DNA of 64,000 nt from Hyphomicrobiales bacterium (lineage in GTDB: Bacteria > Pseudomonadota > Alphaproteobacteria > Rhizobiales > JACESI01), in contig JBDWKL010000043.1 of assembly GCA_039973685.1 (NCBI GenBank), forward strand, positions 124,001-188,000. Reading direction: 5' to 3'. Under the pieces are notes generated by a model. The model had not been told where the DNA came from. It did not search any database and saw only the letters and a program-made list of their open reading frames with translations. The number at the start of each line of letters is the position of its first letter. Position 1 is the first letter of the stretch. Shown here piece after piece: positions 9,875 through 18,362 of this stretch. Made by a program: the position numbers and the translations under genes.

Positions 9875-11251
9875 TCAAGTCGCAGCAGATGAAACATTCT
9901 TTCCGCCAACATAGGTCTTGGCGATATTGGCGCGGGTTGCCAGCATGATGATTTTTTCGGCGATCCCTTCCAGATCAAAGAGACCAAAATCTTTGTAGAT
10001 CGGCGCATTTTTGGCGAAAGGATCAATGAGGATTGCATCAAATTTGTAGCCAACCTCGAATTTGCCGACTTTCAAATCAAGTACATCAGCCCCGCCTGCT
10101 GTGGCGATATAAAGAGCTTCGCGAAAATCAACGCGACTGTTCTCAGTGCGCCTTTCAGAGCGATCAAGATCGGGTCGCACACCTTCTTCCAAAAGGCGCG
10201 AAGCATTGACGGCGTGACGGCAGCTTTCCAACATGGAAGCACTTGGGCCGCCAGAAATATCTGTACCAAGACCGACACGCACACCTTTTTCCAAAGCTCT
10301 ACGGAGGGGGAAAACAGCGTTTGAGAAGAAATAGTTTGAGAGCGGACAATGAGCCACGCCCGCGCCCGTTTCTTTCACAACAGCCATGTCATCATCGGAT
10401 AAGAAGTTCGAGTGTGCCAGAACCGTGTGGCGTGTCATCAGACCAAAATCGCGCAAGGCATTCGTGTCTGATTTCCCCGTGCGCTCGATTACATAACCGT
10501 GCTGCCAATCACTTTCAGAACAATGGGTCTGAACATGGCATCCTGTCTTTTCAACCAGATCGCCCAAACCACGCAAAGCGTCATCCGTACAACTTGGAAT
10601 AAAACGCGGCGTGATGATTGGTTTCACCAAATCCTCATCGCTGTGTTGTGTTTGGACATATTCAATAAATTCTGCCGTCTCAGTGAGCGCGGTTTCCGTA
10701 TCTTTATCGCGATAATAGTCAGGGCACTCGGCGGCGTTATCCATCACTACTTTGCCGACGAAAGACCGTTGACCTTTAGTGCTGCAGGTATCAGCAAGAA
10801 TACGCGTGGCTTCGGCATGAATGGTCGCAAAATAAACCGCTGTCGTCGTACCATTTGCAAGTAATGAGGAGACGAGGTCAGCGTAAACCTCTCGAGCAAA
10901 AGCCGCATCCTCATATTTCGCTTCCAATGGGAACGTATGTTCTTGAAGCCAGATTTCTAACGGCACATCGAGCGCACTACCAAGTTGTGGCCATTGCGGG
11001 GCGTGAATATGAAGGTCCACAAAACCGGGGAACAAATATTGGTCTGGCCCAAATTCCACTAAGCTTTCCGCAGCGCGTGCAGTAGCAAGACTTTGCCGAT
11101 AATCATCATCGCTGGGGTGCACAACAGATTGAATGACACCCTGATCATCCAACGTTATTAGCGCATCCTTCACACACTCAATTTCGCCGAGTTTTGGTGT
11201 ATGGATAAACGTTGTAAGAACGCTCTTTCCAGCAAGAGATTGCTTCGTCAT
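9875..11251 (-). CDS. guaD: Guanine deaminase
   Basis: This zinc amidohydrolase deaminates guanine to xanthine, feeding the xanthine dehydrogenase encoded about 7 kb away. The 458-residue protein has the metal motif F-V-D-L-H-I-H-A-P-Q-W (H-x-H), the Q-T-H-C-S-E substrate strand, V-L-A-H-S-N, and the D in G-L-G-T-D-I-S-G-G. This is the AtzF/TrzA-like GuaD type. It is transcribed alone, about 220 bases upstream of acnB on the same strand, and is divergent from the CoA-transferase gene. Confidence 0.93.
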   Translation of the reverse strand: MTKQSLAGKSVLTTFIHTPKLGEIECVKDALITLDDQGVIQSVVHPSDDDYRQSLATARAAESLVEFGPDQYLFPGFVDLHIHAPQWPQLGSALDVPLEIWLQEHTFPLEAKYEDAAFAREVYADLVSSLLANGTTTAVYFATIHAEATRILADTCSTKGQRSFVGKVVMDNAAECPDYYRDKDTETALTETAEFIEYVQTQHSDEDLVKPIITPRFIPSCTDDALRGLGDLVEKTGCHVQTHCSESDWQHGYVIERTGKSDTNALRDFGLMTRHTVLAHSNFLSDDDMAVVKETGAGVAHCPLSNYFFSNAVFPLRRALEKGVRVGLGTDISGGPSASMLESCRHAVNASRLLEEGVRPDLDRSERRTENSRVDFREALYIATAGGADVLDLKVGKFEVGYKFDAILIDPFAKNAPIYKDFGLFDLEGIAEKIIMLATRANIAKTYVGGKNVSSAAT

Positions 11252-11459
11252 TTTTGCCCCTGAGAAACGCCGGAAAAGTCCGATGCCTTATCTTACAAGA
11301 ACGGAAATATAAAACTAGCCTGAGATGCTCAATTCCGAGGGCAATTTGTACATCTGGGTGGCGTTCTTCATCTTTAAGGTTACAGTCATGTAATGAACCT
11401 GAGGAGACGGTGCTGATAAAGTCGGCCTTCCTCAATATCACGCTAGATGAGTTACCTGT

Positions 11460-12632
11460 ATGCCAAGCCCACTAGAAGACACATTGGTCGTCAGTATTGA
11501 ACAAGCAATAGCCGCCCCCTATTGCTCACGGTTGCTTGCTGACTTGGGTGCGCGCGTTATCAAAGTGGAGCGGCCAGACGGTGGAGATTTTGCCCGCCAT
11601 TATGATACCCGCGCGCGTGGTCTTTCGAGCCACTTTGTCTGGACCAATCGCTCCAAAGAGAGCCTTGCGTTGGACCTTAAGGAGAAGATGGCAGTTGCAG
11701 CACTCAAGAAGCTACTTTCTAAGGCTGATGTGTTTATTCAAAACCTAGCACCAGGTGCGGCAAACAGATTGGGGCTTGGCCACGAACAATTGCGTGAGGA
11801 GTTTCCAAAGCTGATTACCTGTTCCATATCCGGTTATGGAGACGGAGGGCCTGACAGTGAGCGCAAGGCTTATGATCTTTTGATACAAGCCGAAGCGGGC
11901 CTGCTGTCAGTTACTGGTTCAGGAGAAGCACGAGCGAAATGTGGGATTTCCGTTGCAGACATTTCTGCTGGCACAACAGCCTGCAACGCGATTTTAGCGG
12001 CTGTCATCAATCGCTCTAAAACTGGCAAAGGTGACCACGTCGAAGTTTCGATGCTTGAAACCATGGCTGAGTGGATGGGCTTTCCCATGTATTTCTCGAT
12101 GGATGGTGCAGAACCACCGACAAGAGCTGGTGCGGGACATGCCACCATCTTCCCTTATGGTCCGTATGATACCAGTGACGGAACCGTAATGCTGGGCTTA
12201 CAAAATGATCGTGAGTGGGATGCTTTTTGTCGTACGGTTTTGCAAAATCAAGAGCTAGCCGATGACCAACGACTTAGAGGTAATGATGGTCGGTTTGCCC
12301 ATAGGGATGAAATCAACGCGGTCATCTATGCCGTCTTCGAAACCCTCACCACCAACGAAGCAATCAAGCGCTTAGAAGAAGCAGGCATTGGAACAGCCAG
12401 CGTCAATACAATGGACAAGCTTTGGCAGCACGAACAATTAAAGGCGCGAAATCGATGGCAGGATATCGAAACGCCCGTAGGCCAAATGCCAGCCCTAAAA
12501 CCAATCTCCGGCCAAGCTTGGCAACCCACTATGGAACCCGTACCAAGTTTAGGCGAACACACACGCTCTATTTTAGATGAATTGGGATTGGAGCCTCAAG
12601 ACATTGAGTATCTGGCCCCTGTGAAGGATTAG
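11460..12632 (+). CDS. CaiB/BaiF-type (class III) CoA-transferase
   Basis: This 390-residue class III CoA-transferase moves CoA between carboxylic acids without a covalent enzyme-CoA thioester on a glutamate. The family N-terminus (I-A-A-P-Y-C-S-R-L-L-A-D-L-G-A-R-V-I-K-V-E) is clear, as are the S-G-Y-G-D-G-G-P and L-L-I-Q-A-E-A-G-L segments around the catalytic region. It is followed five bases later by an acyl-CoA dehydrogenase, so the two probably act in sequence: activation of an acid, then desaturation. The substrate cannot be deduced. Confidence 0.85.
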   Translation: MPSPLEDTLVVSIEQAIAAPYCSRLLADLGARVIKVERPDGGDFARHYDTRARGLSSHFVWTNRSKESLALDLKEKMAVAALKKLLSKADVFIQNLAPGAANRLGLGHEQLREEFPKLITCSISGYGDGGPDSERKAYDLLIQAEAGLLSVTGSGEARAKCGISVADISAGTTACNAILAAVINRSKTGKGDHVEVSMLETMAEWMGFPMYFSMDGAEPPTRAGAGHATIFPYGPYDTSDGTVMLGLQNDREWDAFCRTVLQNQELADDQRLRGNDGRFAHRDEINAVIYAVFETLTTNEAIKRLEEAGIGTASVNTMDKLWQHEQLKARNRWQDIETPVGQMPALKPISGQAWQPTMEPVPSLGEHTRSILDELGLEPQDIEYLAPVKD

Positions 12633-12637
12633 ACGAC

Positions 12638-13798
12638 ATGCAATCTGCAAGTGATAATTATATGGAATTGCGCGAGGCGATGAGAGATTTGTGTGGTCAA
12701 TTCACGCCAGAATATCATCGCACCCATGATGAAAATGCGACCTACCCCGTCGAATTCATCAATGCATTGACCGAGGCTGGATGGCTGGCTGCTATGATCC
12801 CCGAAGAATTTGGCGGTTCGGGCCTTGGGCTCACTGAAGCTTCCATCATTATGGAAGAGATCAATCGCAGCGGCGGCAACGCGGGGCATTGTCACGGGCA
12901 AATGTACAATATGAGCACATTGCTGCGGAATGGTTCTGACGAGCAAAAAGCAAAGTACCTGCCCAAAATTGCCTCAGGCGAATTACGCCTTCAATCAATG
13001 GCTGTCACCGAACCAACAACGGGGACGGATACCACCAAACTGAAAACGACGGCTGTCAGACAAGGTGACAACTATGTAATCAACGGGCAGAAAGTTTGGA
13101 TTAGCCGCGTCCAGCATTCTGATTTGATGATCTTGCTTGCCCGCACCACGCCGCTTGCTGAGGTGAAACGAAAATCCGAGGGGCTTTCTGTTTTCATCGT
13201 CGATCTGCGTGATGCCATTGGCAACGGCATGGAGGTCAAACCGATCCGCAACATGGTCAATCACGAAACCAATGAATTGTTCTTCGACAATTTAGAAATT
13301 CCTGCTGAAAATCTTATTGGCGAAGAGGGCAAGGGGTTCCGCTATATCCTCGACGGGCTTAACGCGGAAAGAACGCTGATTGCGGCTGAATGTATTGGAG
13401 ACGCTTATTGGTTCATTGAAAAAGTCACGGAATACACGAAAGAACGCGTCGTGTTTGACCGCCCGATTGGACAAAACCAAGGCGTCCAATTTCCAATCGC
13501 CCGCGCTTACGTGAATACGGAAGCCGCCAACCTTATGCGTTTTGATGCTTGCAGAAAATTTGACGCTAACGAAGACTGCGGCGCTCAGGCGAACATGGCA
13601 AAACTGCTTGCAGCCGATGCGTCATGGGAAGCGGCCAATGCGTGTATCCAGTTCCACGGCGGATTTGGGTTTGCTGCTGAATATGATGTTGAGCGTAAGT
13701 TTCGTGAGACCCGCCTTTATCAAGTTGCCCCAATCTCCACCAATCTCATTTTATCTTATGTCGCAGAACACATCCTCGATTTGCCGCGCTCCTTTTGA
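12638..13798 (+). CDS. Acyl-CoA dehydrogenase family protein
   Basis: This 386-residue FAD enzyme is predicted to desaturate an acyl-CoA alpha-beta. It has the conserved flavin-side motifs (M-A-V-T-E-P-T-T-G-T-D near 121-131 and V-W-I-S-R) and the C-terminal F-H-G-G-F-G-F-A segment. The catalytic glutamate found in medium-chain enzymes (Y-E-G-T) is absent. A glutamate at about residue 244 (G-L-N-A-E-R-T) occupies the position used by isovaleryl- and long-chain enzymes, so the protein may be active on branched or unusual substrates. It is coupled to the upstream CoA-transferase. Confidence 0.85.
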   Translation: MQSASDNYMELREAMRDLCGQFTPEYHRTHDENATYPVEFINALTEAGWLAAMIPEEFGGSGLGLTEASIIMEEINRSGGNAGHCHGQMYNMSTLLRNGSDEQKAKYLPKIASGELRLQSMAVTEPTTGTDTTKLKTTAVRQGDNYVINGQKVWISRVQHSDLMILLARTTPLAEVKRKSEGLSVFIVDLRDAIGNGMEVKPIRNMVNHETNELFFDNLEIPAENLIGEEGKGFRYILDGLNAERTLIAAECIGDAYWFIEKVTEYTKERVVFDRPIGQNQGVQFPIARAYVNTEAANLMRFDACRKFDANEDCGAQANMAKLLAADASWEAANACIQFHGGFGFAAEYDVERKFRETRLYQVAPISTNLILSYVAEHILDLPRSF

Positions 13799-13809
13799 CG
13801 GATTTCGAT

Positions 13810-13826
13810 AACTAGACAAGCTAGTT
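13810..13826 (+). terminator. Possible weak terminator after acyl-CoA dehydrogenase
   Basis: A six-base inverted repeat (13810-13815 with 13821-13826, loop of five) lies 11 bases after the dehydrogenase stop. The following tract is only partly T-rich, so termination would be weak. Confidence 0.3.
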
Positions 13827-13883
13827 TCCTCGCTTTAAATGTTCTGCATTGAGACGGTTATGCTTAGAAGGAAATTCCACGCA

Positions 13884-14846
13884 ATGAAGCCCGTGATCGC
13901 AATAACTGGTGGCACAGGTTTTCTTGGAAGGCATGTGATCCAGCATTTTCTAGACCAAGGGGCAACACTGAAAATCCTTGTTCGTAAGCCAGAGCATGTT
14001 GACTGGGATCTACCCCCAGAACAAGTTGAAGAACTGGAAGTGATAAAGGGGAGCCTCACAGACAAAGAGGCTTTAGCGCAGCTCGTTGATGGCGCCAATG
14101 TCGTTGTCCACATGGCAGGGCTTATCAAAGCAAGACGACCGATTGATTTTGAAACATCCAATGTTGGTGGCACGCGAAATCTCATTGATGTTCTCAAAGC
14201 CCAAAACCCTGATTCTGGTTTCGTCTTTGTGTCATCAATGGCTGCCAGAGAGCCAACGTTCTCCCCTTATGCAGCCACAAAAGCGGCTGCAGAAAAAGTG
14301 GTTCAAGAACTTATAGACCAACCAATCATCCTTCGCCCCTGCGCAATATATGGCCCTGGAGACGAAGAAACCCTCCCCCTTTTCAAAGCAACTCGCTTGC
14401 CGTTTCAACCAGCGCTCAATGGCAAGGAAGCCCGCGTTTGTTTGGTGCATGTCACGGATGTGGCTGACGCGATTGGGCGCTCAGCAATGGCGCTCATCCA
14501 AAAGAGCTCTCTTCAAGGAACTTTTGAGGTGAGCGATGAAAGGCACGAAGGCTATCTTTGGCGCGAGATCATTGAGGCTGCATGTCTAACGTGTGAGCAA
14601 AAGGCGCGGCCTTTTCATGTGCCACGATTGATCACGAAGACCCTCGGTCGGTTGGGTGACCTGCAAGCAGCAATTACCAGATCAGCGGTGATGCTCACCT
14701 CATACAAGGCAGTTGAAGTTCTGCATGAAGACTGGTCGTCAAATGAGAGTGTGCAATTGCCTCAAGAAGTTTGGCAACCGAGCATCACTCTTCCCGAAGG
14801 TTTTGAAAATACCGTCCAGTGGTATCGCAACCGCAAGAAGCTTTAA
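13884..14846 (+). CDS. NAD(P)-dependent epimerase/dehydratase family protein
   Basis: This extended short-chain dehydrogenase has a Rossmann nucleotide motif right at the N-terminus (I-T-G-G-T-G-F-L-G, residues 7-15). Later segments are V-H-M-A-G-L-I-K, the catalytic S-S-M-A region, a Y-A-A-T-K-A-A-A version of Y-x-x-x-K, and L-R-P-C-A-I-Y-G-P-G-D. I chose ATG 13884 (320 residues) because the motif then sits at the usual distance; earlier in-frame starts add an unlikely extension. Members act on nucleotide sugars, dihydroflavonol-like compounds or quinone-related substrates, and the actual one is not evident. Its TAA is shared with the convergent downstream gene (TTAA). Confidence 0.8.
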   Translation: MKPVIAITGGTGFLGRHVIQHFLDQGATLKILVRKPEHVDWDLPPEQVEELEVIKGSLTDKEALAQLVDGANVVVHMAGLIKARRPIDFETSNVGGTRNLIDVLKAQNPDSGFVFVSSMAAREPTFSPYAATKAAAEKVVQELIDQPIILRPCAIYGPGDEETLPLFKATRLPFQPALNGKEARVCLVHVTDVADAIGRSAMALIQKSSLQGTFEVSDERHEGYLWREIIEAACLTCEQKARPFHVPRLITKTLGRLGDLQAAITRSAVMLTSYKAVEVLHEDWSSNESVQLPQEVWQPSITLPEGFENTVQWYRNRKKL

Positions 14847-16174
14847 TTCAAGAATATCGCAGCATGTCCCCACGCCGTTCCCGTTTCGCCATGCGGCCAC
14901 GCAGGTCTGCTTAAAGAGATATAACCCGTATATTCCGTATCATAAAAAATGCCATCTCTGATGCCATTAAAATCAACGTCAAAAGCAAGCTGACCTTTTT
15001 CTTCATCAAAACGAAGCATGAAGAAGCCTTCTTCTCCGCCAAGTTCTGCACCAAGAATAAATCGATTACCCTTTGGCTCTTTCGCAAGCCAATGCGGACT
15101 AAAAAACTTTGGCGTTTTCAAGCGGAAAACTTCGCGTGGATTTGCGGGATCTTGAATGTCCAACACAACAACGGCATTGAGTTTCCCGACCGGCTGTATC
15201 CAATATTTTCCAGCGCGCACAGGCACACCACACGCACCGCGAATATGTCCAGGTTTATTGGTCGCTTTGGTTTGTAATGCGTGCACCATTGATATGTTAG
15301 GCGTGTCTGTCTCAATTTTTGTGACGTGATAAAACGCGCACCCATAGGTGTTCAGAAAAATCGACCCATCATCCAAAATACGCGGACCAAAACCAGCGGC
15401 CTGCGATCCTTCCAAGACAGTGCCGTCTTCCAATTTACCGACAGGCAAATCTAGTGTGTGCAAAAGTGAAAAGTCTGAGTAACGGTAGATTTGCACAACA
15501 TCAGCCCAAGATGTTTCATGCATCGGTGCACTGGTGACCAAAAAGCGGTCTTTCTTAGGCAATTGAGCGAATGCATAAGGGCGAACAGCCTTCTTCAAAC
15601 CTGCTACACCTGCAGAGGCCGAACGGATGAGTTCGCCGTCAATTGTGTATTCTGCGATGCCACCATGCCCACCGGGACTGGTGTCTTCTTCAGGGTCAGG
15701 GCTTGGGCCATCACTACGTAAAAAACCAACCAACCTCGTACCCTTGGTGGTGCGGCTATAATCATGAGGGAACCGCAATGGTTCTGGCGACTTGAAAGTC
15801 TTTTTGATCGTTGAAGACTTGGGATCAGAAACATCAACAATGTAACTCAGTTCATTGTGATGACTGTTCATGAAAAGCGGCTCACCGGCTGGCGGTGCCG
15901 CATATTCCATGTGGTGCGGCATCGTATCCTTATGGCCAATCGGTGTGGTTGTAAGAGGCTCGCCCTTTGTTTCACTCTTAGGGTCAACATCAAGCGTTAC
16001 CAAAAAATCTGAATCTCGCTTGTTATTGTCACCAGCAAAAATCAACAAATGAGGAGATGCGCTACCCTTCAATGGAATATCGACTGGCGGTTGTGGTGCT
16101 TCAGAACATGACGCCAATGCTAAAGCTGCGATTGCAGCAAAAGTGACCCTTGTTATATATTTCCCATTGGTCAT
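14843..16174 (-). CDS. Lipoprotein resembling SBP56 selenium-binding protein / methanethiol oxidase
   Basis: The 443-residue protein starts with a lipoprotein signal (hydrophobic segment, lipobox L-A-S-C with Cys at 23). The rest looks like a beta-propeller. Features reminiscent of the SBP56/SELENBP1 family are the H-H pair at 87-88 (P-H-H-M-E-Y), the lone H137 (F-P-H-D-Y), the G-A-C-G-V-P-V-R segment, S-P-H-W-L-A-K-E, and a histidine near the C-terminus (W-P-H-G-E). From memory, SBP56 enzymes bind copper with a similar histidine set. If correct, it may oxidise a thiol such as methanethiol outside the cytoplasm. The match is distant, so it could instead be a generic propeller lipoprotein. Confidence 0.55.
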   Translation of the reverse strand: MTNGKYITRVTFAAIAALALASCSEAPQPPVDIPLKGSASPHLLIFAGDNNKRDSDFLVTLDVDPKSETKGEPLTTTPIGHKDTMPHHMEYAAPPAGEPLFMNSHHNELSYIVDVSDPKSSTIKKTFKSPEPLRFPHDYSRTTKGTRLVGFLRSDGPSPDPEEDTSPGGHGGIAEYTIDGELIRSASAGVAGLKKAVRPYAFAQLPKKDRFLVTSAPMHETSWADVVQIYRYSDFSLLHTLDLPVGKLEDGTVLEGSQAAGFGPRILDDGSIFLNTYGCAFYHVTKIETDTPNISMVHALQTKATNKPGHIRGACGVPVRAGKYWIQPVGKLNAVVVLDIQDPANPREVFRLKTPKFFSPHWLAKEPKGNRFILGAELGGEEGFFMLRFDEEKGQLAFDVDFNGIRDGIFYDTEYTGYISLSRPAWPHGETGTAWGHAAIFLN

Positions 16175-16304
16175 GACGACCTCTCCAATAAGTATCCGTG
16201 ACTTTGTGAAGCGATAAGATCAAAATAAACTTGATCTTATTTCTTCTCTCAATTGCGATTATTCAGAACAACAAGCTTGCATGCTGTTTCACACTTTCAG
16301 AAAG

Positions 16305-17432
16305 CTACAACCCAAGGCGGCTTTTAATCATTCGATCAGAAAGGCTCTTCACCTTAGGTAAATTCAACAACGCCAGCATCGCGTTTTGGCGCGCCCGCAC
16401 ACCCTCTTTAAAGCTCGTTTGCTTGTCTTGTTCGTCGCTGCCGAGCAACTTCAACCAATACTGATGTTTCGCATCGCAAATACTCAGCACAGATTGGAGG
16501 TGTTCTTGGTTATGCGGTTCTGCTTCTTTTTGGTGGCGAAACGTTTCGGCGTCAACAAAACTATCAAGTTCAACAGTCAACAATGCGTAACGATACCAAC
16601 TCTCTAAATCTGGAACGAATTTACTCAACACAGCCAGATGATCATCTGCTCCGTCCAGTTTCAATTTCGCTCTGTTTGGATGATTTCGCCCTTGGATGGC
16701 TATATCCATGAACTCAATAATTTTGCTGGTACTGCCCGCGCATACCATGCCAGCTTCAGATCGAAAATGATCGTTATCGTCGACAAAATTGAAGAGCTCT
16801 TGCGCTGATACGAGTGAATTAGTTTTGATCGCGGGATGTGCCGCATTCGTCATTTCGCGCGTTGTCACAAACAGGCCAGTAACAAACTTGAATTGGCTTG
16901 CTAAGTCATTCGCCAATAGTTCGTCTGCGGAAAGTTTTCCAGCACGATAGCGATAAGCAATGAGCGCCAATGACGCCCGTGAAATAACGTGCAGATCCCA
17001 AATTCCAGGATGGTCCTCTATCGACCGACCTGATTGGACCATATGATAATCTCGAACAGCAACGGTAACAGCGCAAGCTTCATAAAAATGAGACATCGCC
17101 GTTCGCAGTGCAGAGACATTAATCAAATCACCATTGCGGGAGCCTTCATATTTGCAAGCGCGGGTTTCAGCATGAACGTGACGATCAAAAATTACAGGAC
17201 GCGTATTGCTCTCCCCCAATTGTCGTCCGTCTTCACCAAAAATTGACGACACACCAGCCCACAAACCGTAGCGGAACTCCATGCAGTCATGCTCCCATGG
17301 ATTTGAGAACAACGGCTTTATCAGCGTTTTCAGCGCTTTTGATTTTAAGAAAATATTCTTCATGACTTCTGCAAATCTAGATTTTGACCTGTTGAACAAA
17401 TCAGTTTTCATAGACAATAAATCAAATTTCAC
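16305..17432 (-). CDS. Protein of unknown function (375 aa)
   Basis: I do not recognise this protein. It is soluble, without a signal peptide or membrane segment, and mixed alpha-rich. It has an odd tryptophan-, aspartate- and histidine-containing core (W-E-H-D-C-M-E-F-R-Y-G-L-W near residue 47) and a lysine/glutamine-rich C-terminal third. The start is uncertain: GTG at 17432 and an internal ATG at 17411 both lack a clear ribosome site. It sits alone between the xdh operon and the beta-propeller lipoprotein on the same strand. Confidence 0.7.
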   Translation of the reverse strand: MKFDLLSMKTDLFNRSKSRFAEVMKNIFLKSKALKTLIKPLFSNPWEHDCMEFRYGLWAGVSSIFGEDGRQLGESNTRPVIFDRHVHAETRACKYEGSRNGDLINVSALRTAMSHFYEACAVTVAVRDYHMVQSGRSIEDHPGIWDLHVISRASLALIAYRYRAGKLSADELLANDLASQFKFVTGLFVTTREMTNAAHPAIKTNSLVSAQELFNFVDDNDHFRSEAGMVCAGSTSKIIEFMDIAIQGRNHPNRAKLKLDGADDHLAVLSKFVPDLESWYRYALLTVELDSFVDAETFRHQKEAEPHNQEHLQSVLSICDAKHQYWLKLLGSDEQDKQTSFKEGVRARQNAMLALLNLPKVKSLSDRMIKSRLGL

Positions 17433-17504
17433 AGGAAAAAATTAAGAAAATGAACGAAGTACAACTTATTTTTTGTTAATTTAATTTAACTTTTGCATAA
17501 AAAA

Positions 17505-18359
17505 TCAAGAAGCTGAATGAGACACAGGCTTGAGAAAATGGTTCTTTTCAGCATGTCCGTTTAAATATTCCATCACCTGCGAAGCAATAAGAATCGCGAT
17601 CACTTCTGGCCGCTTATCTTTCAAAGTGGCGCTGCCCATTGGGCAAACAAGTTGATCCGTGTTCACTTCGCCACCTGCTTCGCGCCGCATCCAATTGCTA
17701 AAAGTAACCCGCTTAGTTTTAGAGCCAATCATGCCAGCGTAAGCCACATCCTTACGCCCCAGCACTTCGCGGGTAATTAGAAAATCAAGCGCGTGATCAT
17801 GGGTAAGAACAACAAACGCACTGCCTGCCCTCGCCCCTCTCACTTCTGCTTCTGGCATGGCTGTTAAACGCTTTTCGATTGACTTGGGGGCGAGCGCTAA
17901 CATGTCTGCTCTTGTGTCAATCAACACAGGATTAACCGGCAAGAGCAACAAGGCTTCGGCAAGGGCGTTGCCCACATGACCAGCGCCAAAAATATAAACG
18001 CTTGGAAGGTCATCGGCTTCTAGCTCTAAAGCTGTTGCACATTTTTCCATTTCGGTTGGGTCTAAACACTTGATGCTCAGATCCACTTTCCCACCGCAAC
18101 ATTGGCCAATATCTGGACCCAACGGGACCGACATTTCAACAGGCTCACCGATTGGTTTTGAAAGCAATTGGCGCGCTTTTTCTATCGCCATGTTTTCAAG
18201 TTGTCCGCCACCGATTGTGCGAAATATAGATGTTTCACCCACCAGCATCCATGCGCCCGTCTCGCGTGGTGTTGACCCTTGAGCCTCGTCGATTTCAACA
18301 TAAGCAACGGCATCACACGCGTCTAAGAAGGCTCGAATATCATGGCGCTGCTTATACAT
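17505..18359 (-). CDS. xdhC: Xanthine dehydrogenase accessory protein XdhC
   Basis: XdhC binds molybdenum cofactor, supports its sulfuration and inserts it into XdhB. The 284-residue protein has the N-terminal CoxI-like domain (E-I-D-E-A-Q-G-S-T-P-R-E-T-G), the G-Q-C-C-G-G cysteine pair, and a C-terminal Rossmann domain (I-F-G-A-G-H-V-G-N-A-L). It is the last gene of puuD-uraH-xdhABC, three bases after xdhB. Confidence 0.93.
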   Translation of the reverse strand: MYKQRHDIRAFLDACDAVAYVEIDEAQGSTPRETGAWMLVGETSIFRTIGGGQLENMAIEKARQLLSKPIGEPVEMSVPLGPDIGQCCGGKVDLSIKCLDPTEMEKCATALELEADDLPSVYIFGAGHVGNALAEALLLLPVNPVLIDTRADMLALAPKSIEKRLTAMPEAEVRGARAGSAFVVLTHDHALDFLITREVLGRKDVAYAGMIGSKTKRVTFSNWMRREAGGEVNTDQLVCPMGSATLKDKRPEVIAILIASQVMEYLNGHAEKNHFLKPVSHSAS

Positions 18360-18362
18360 GGT

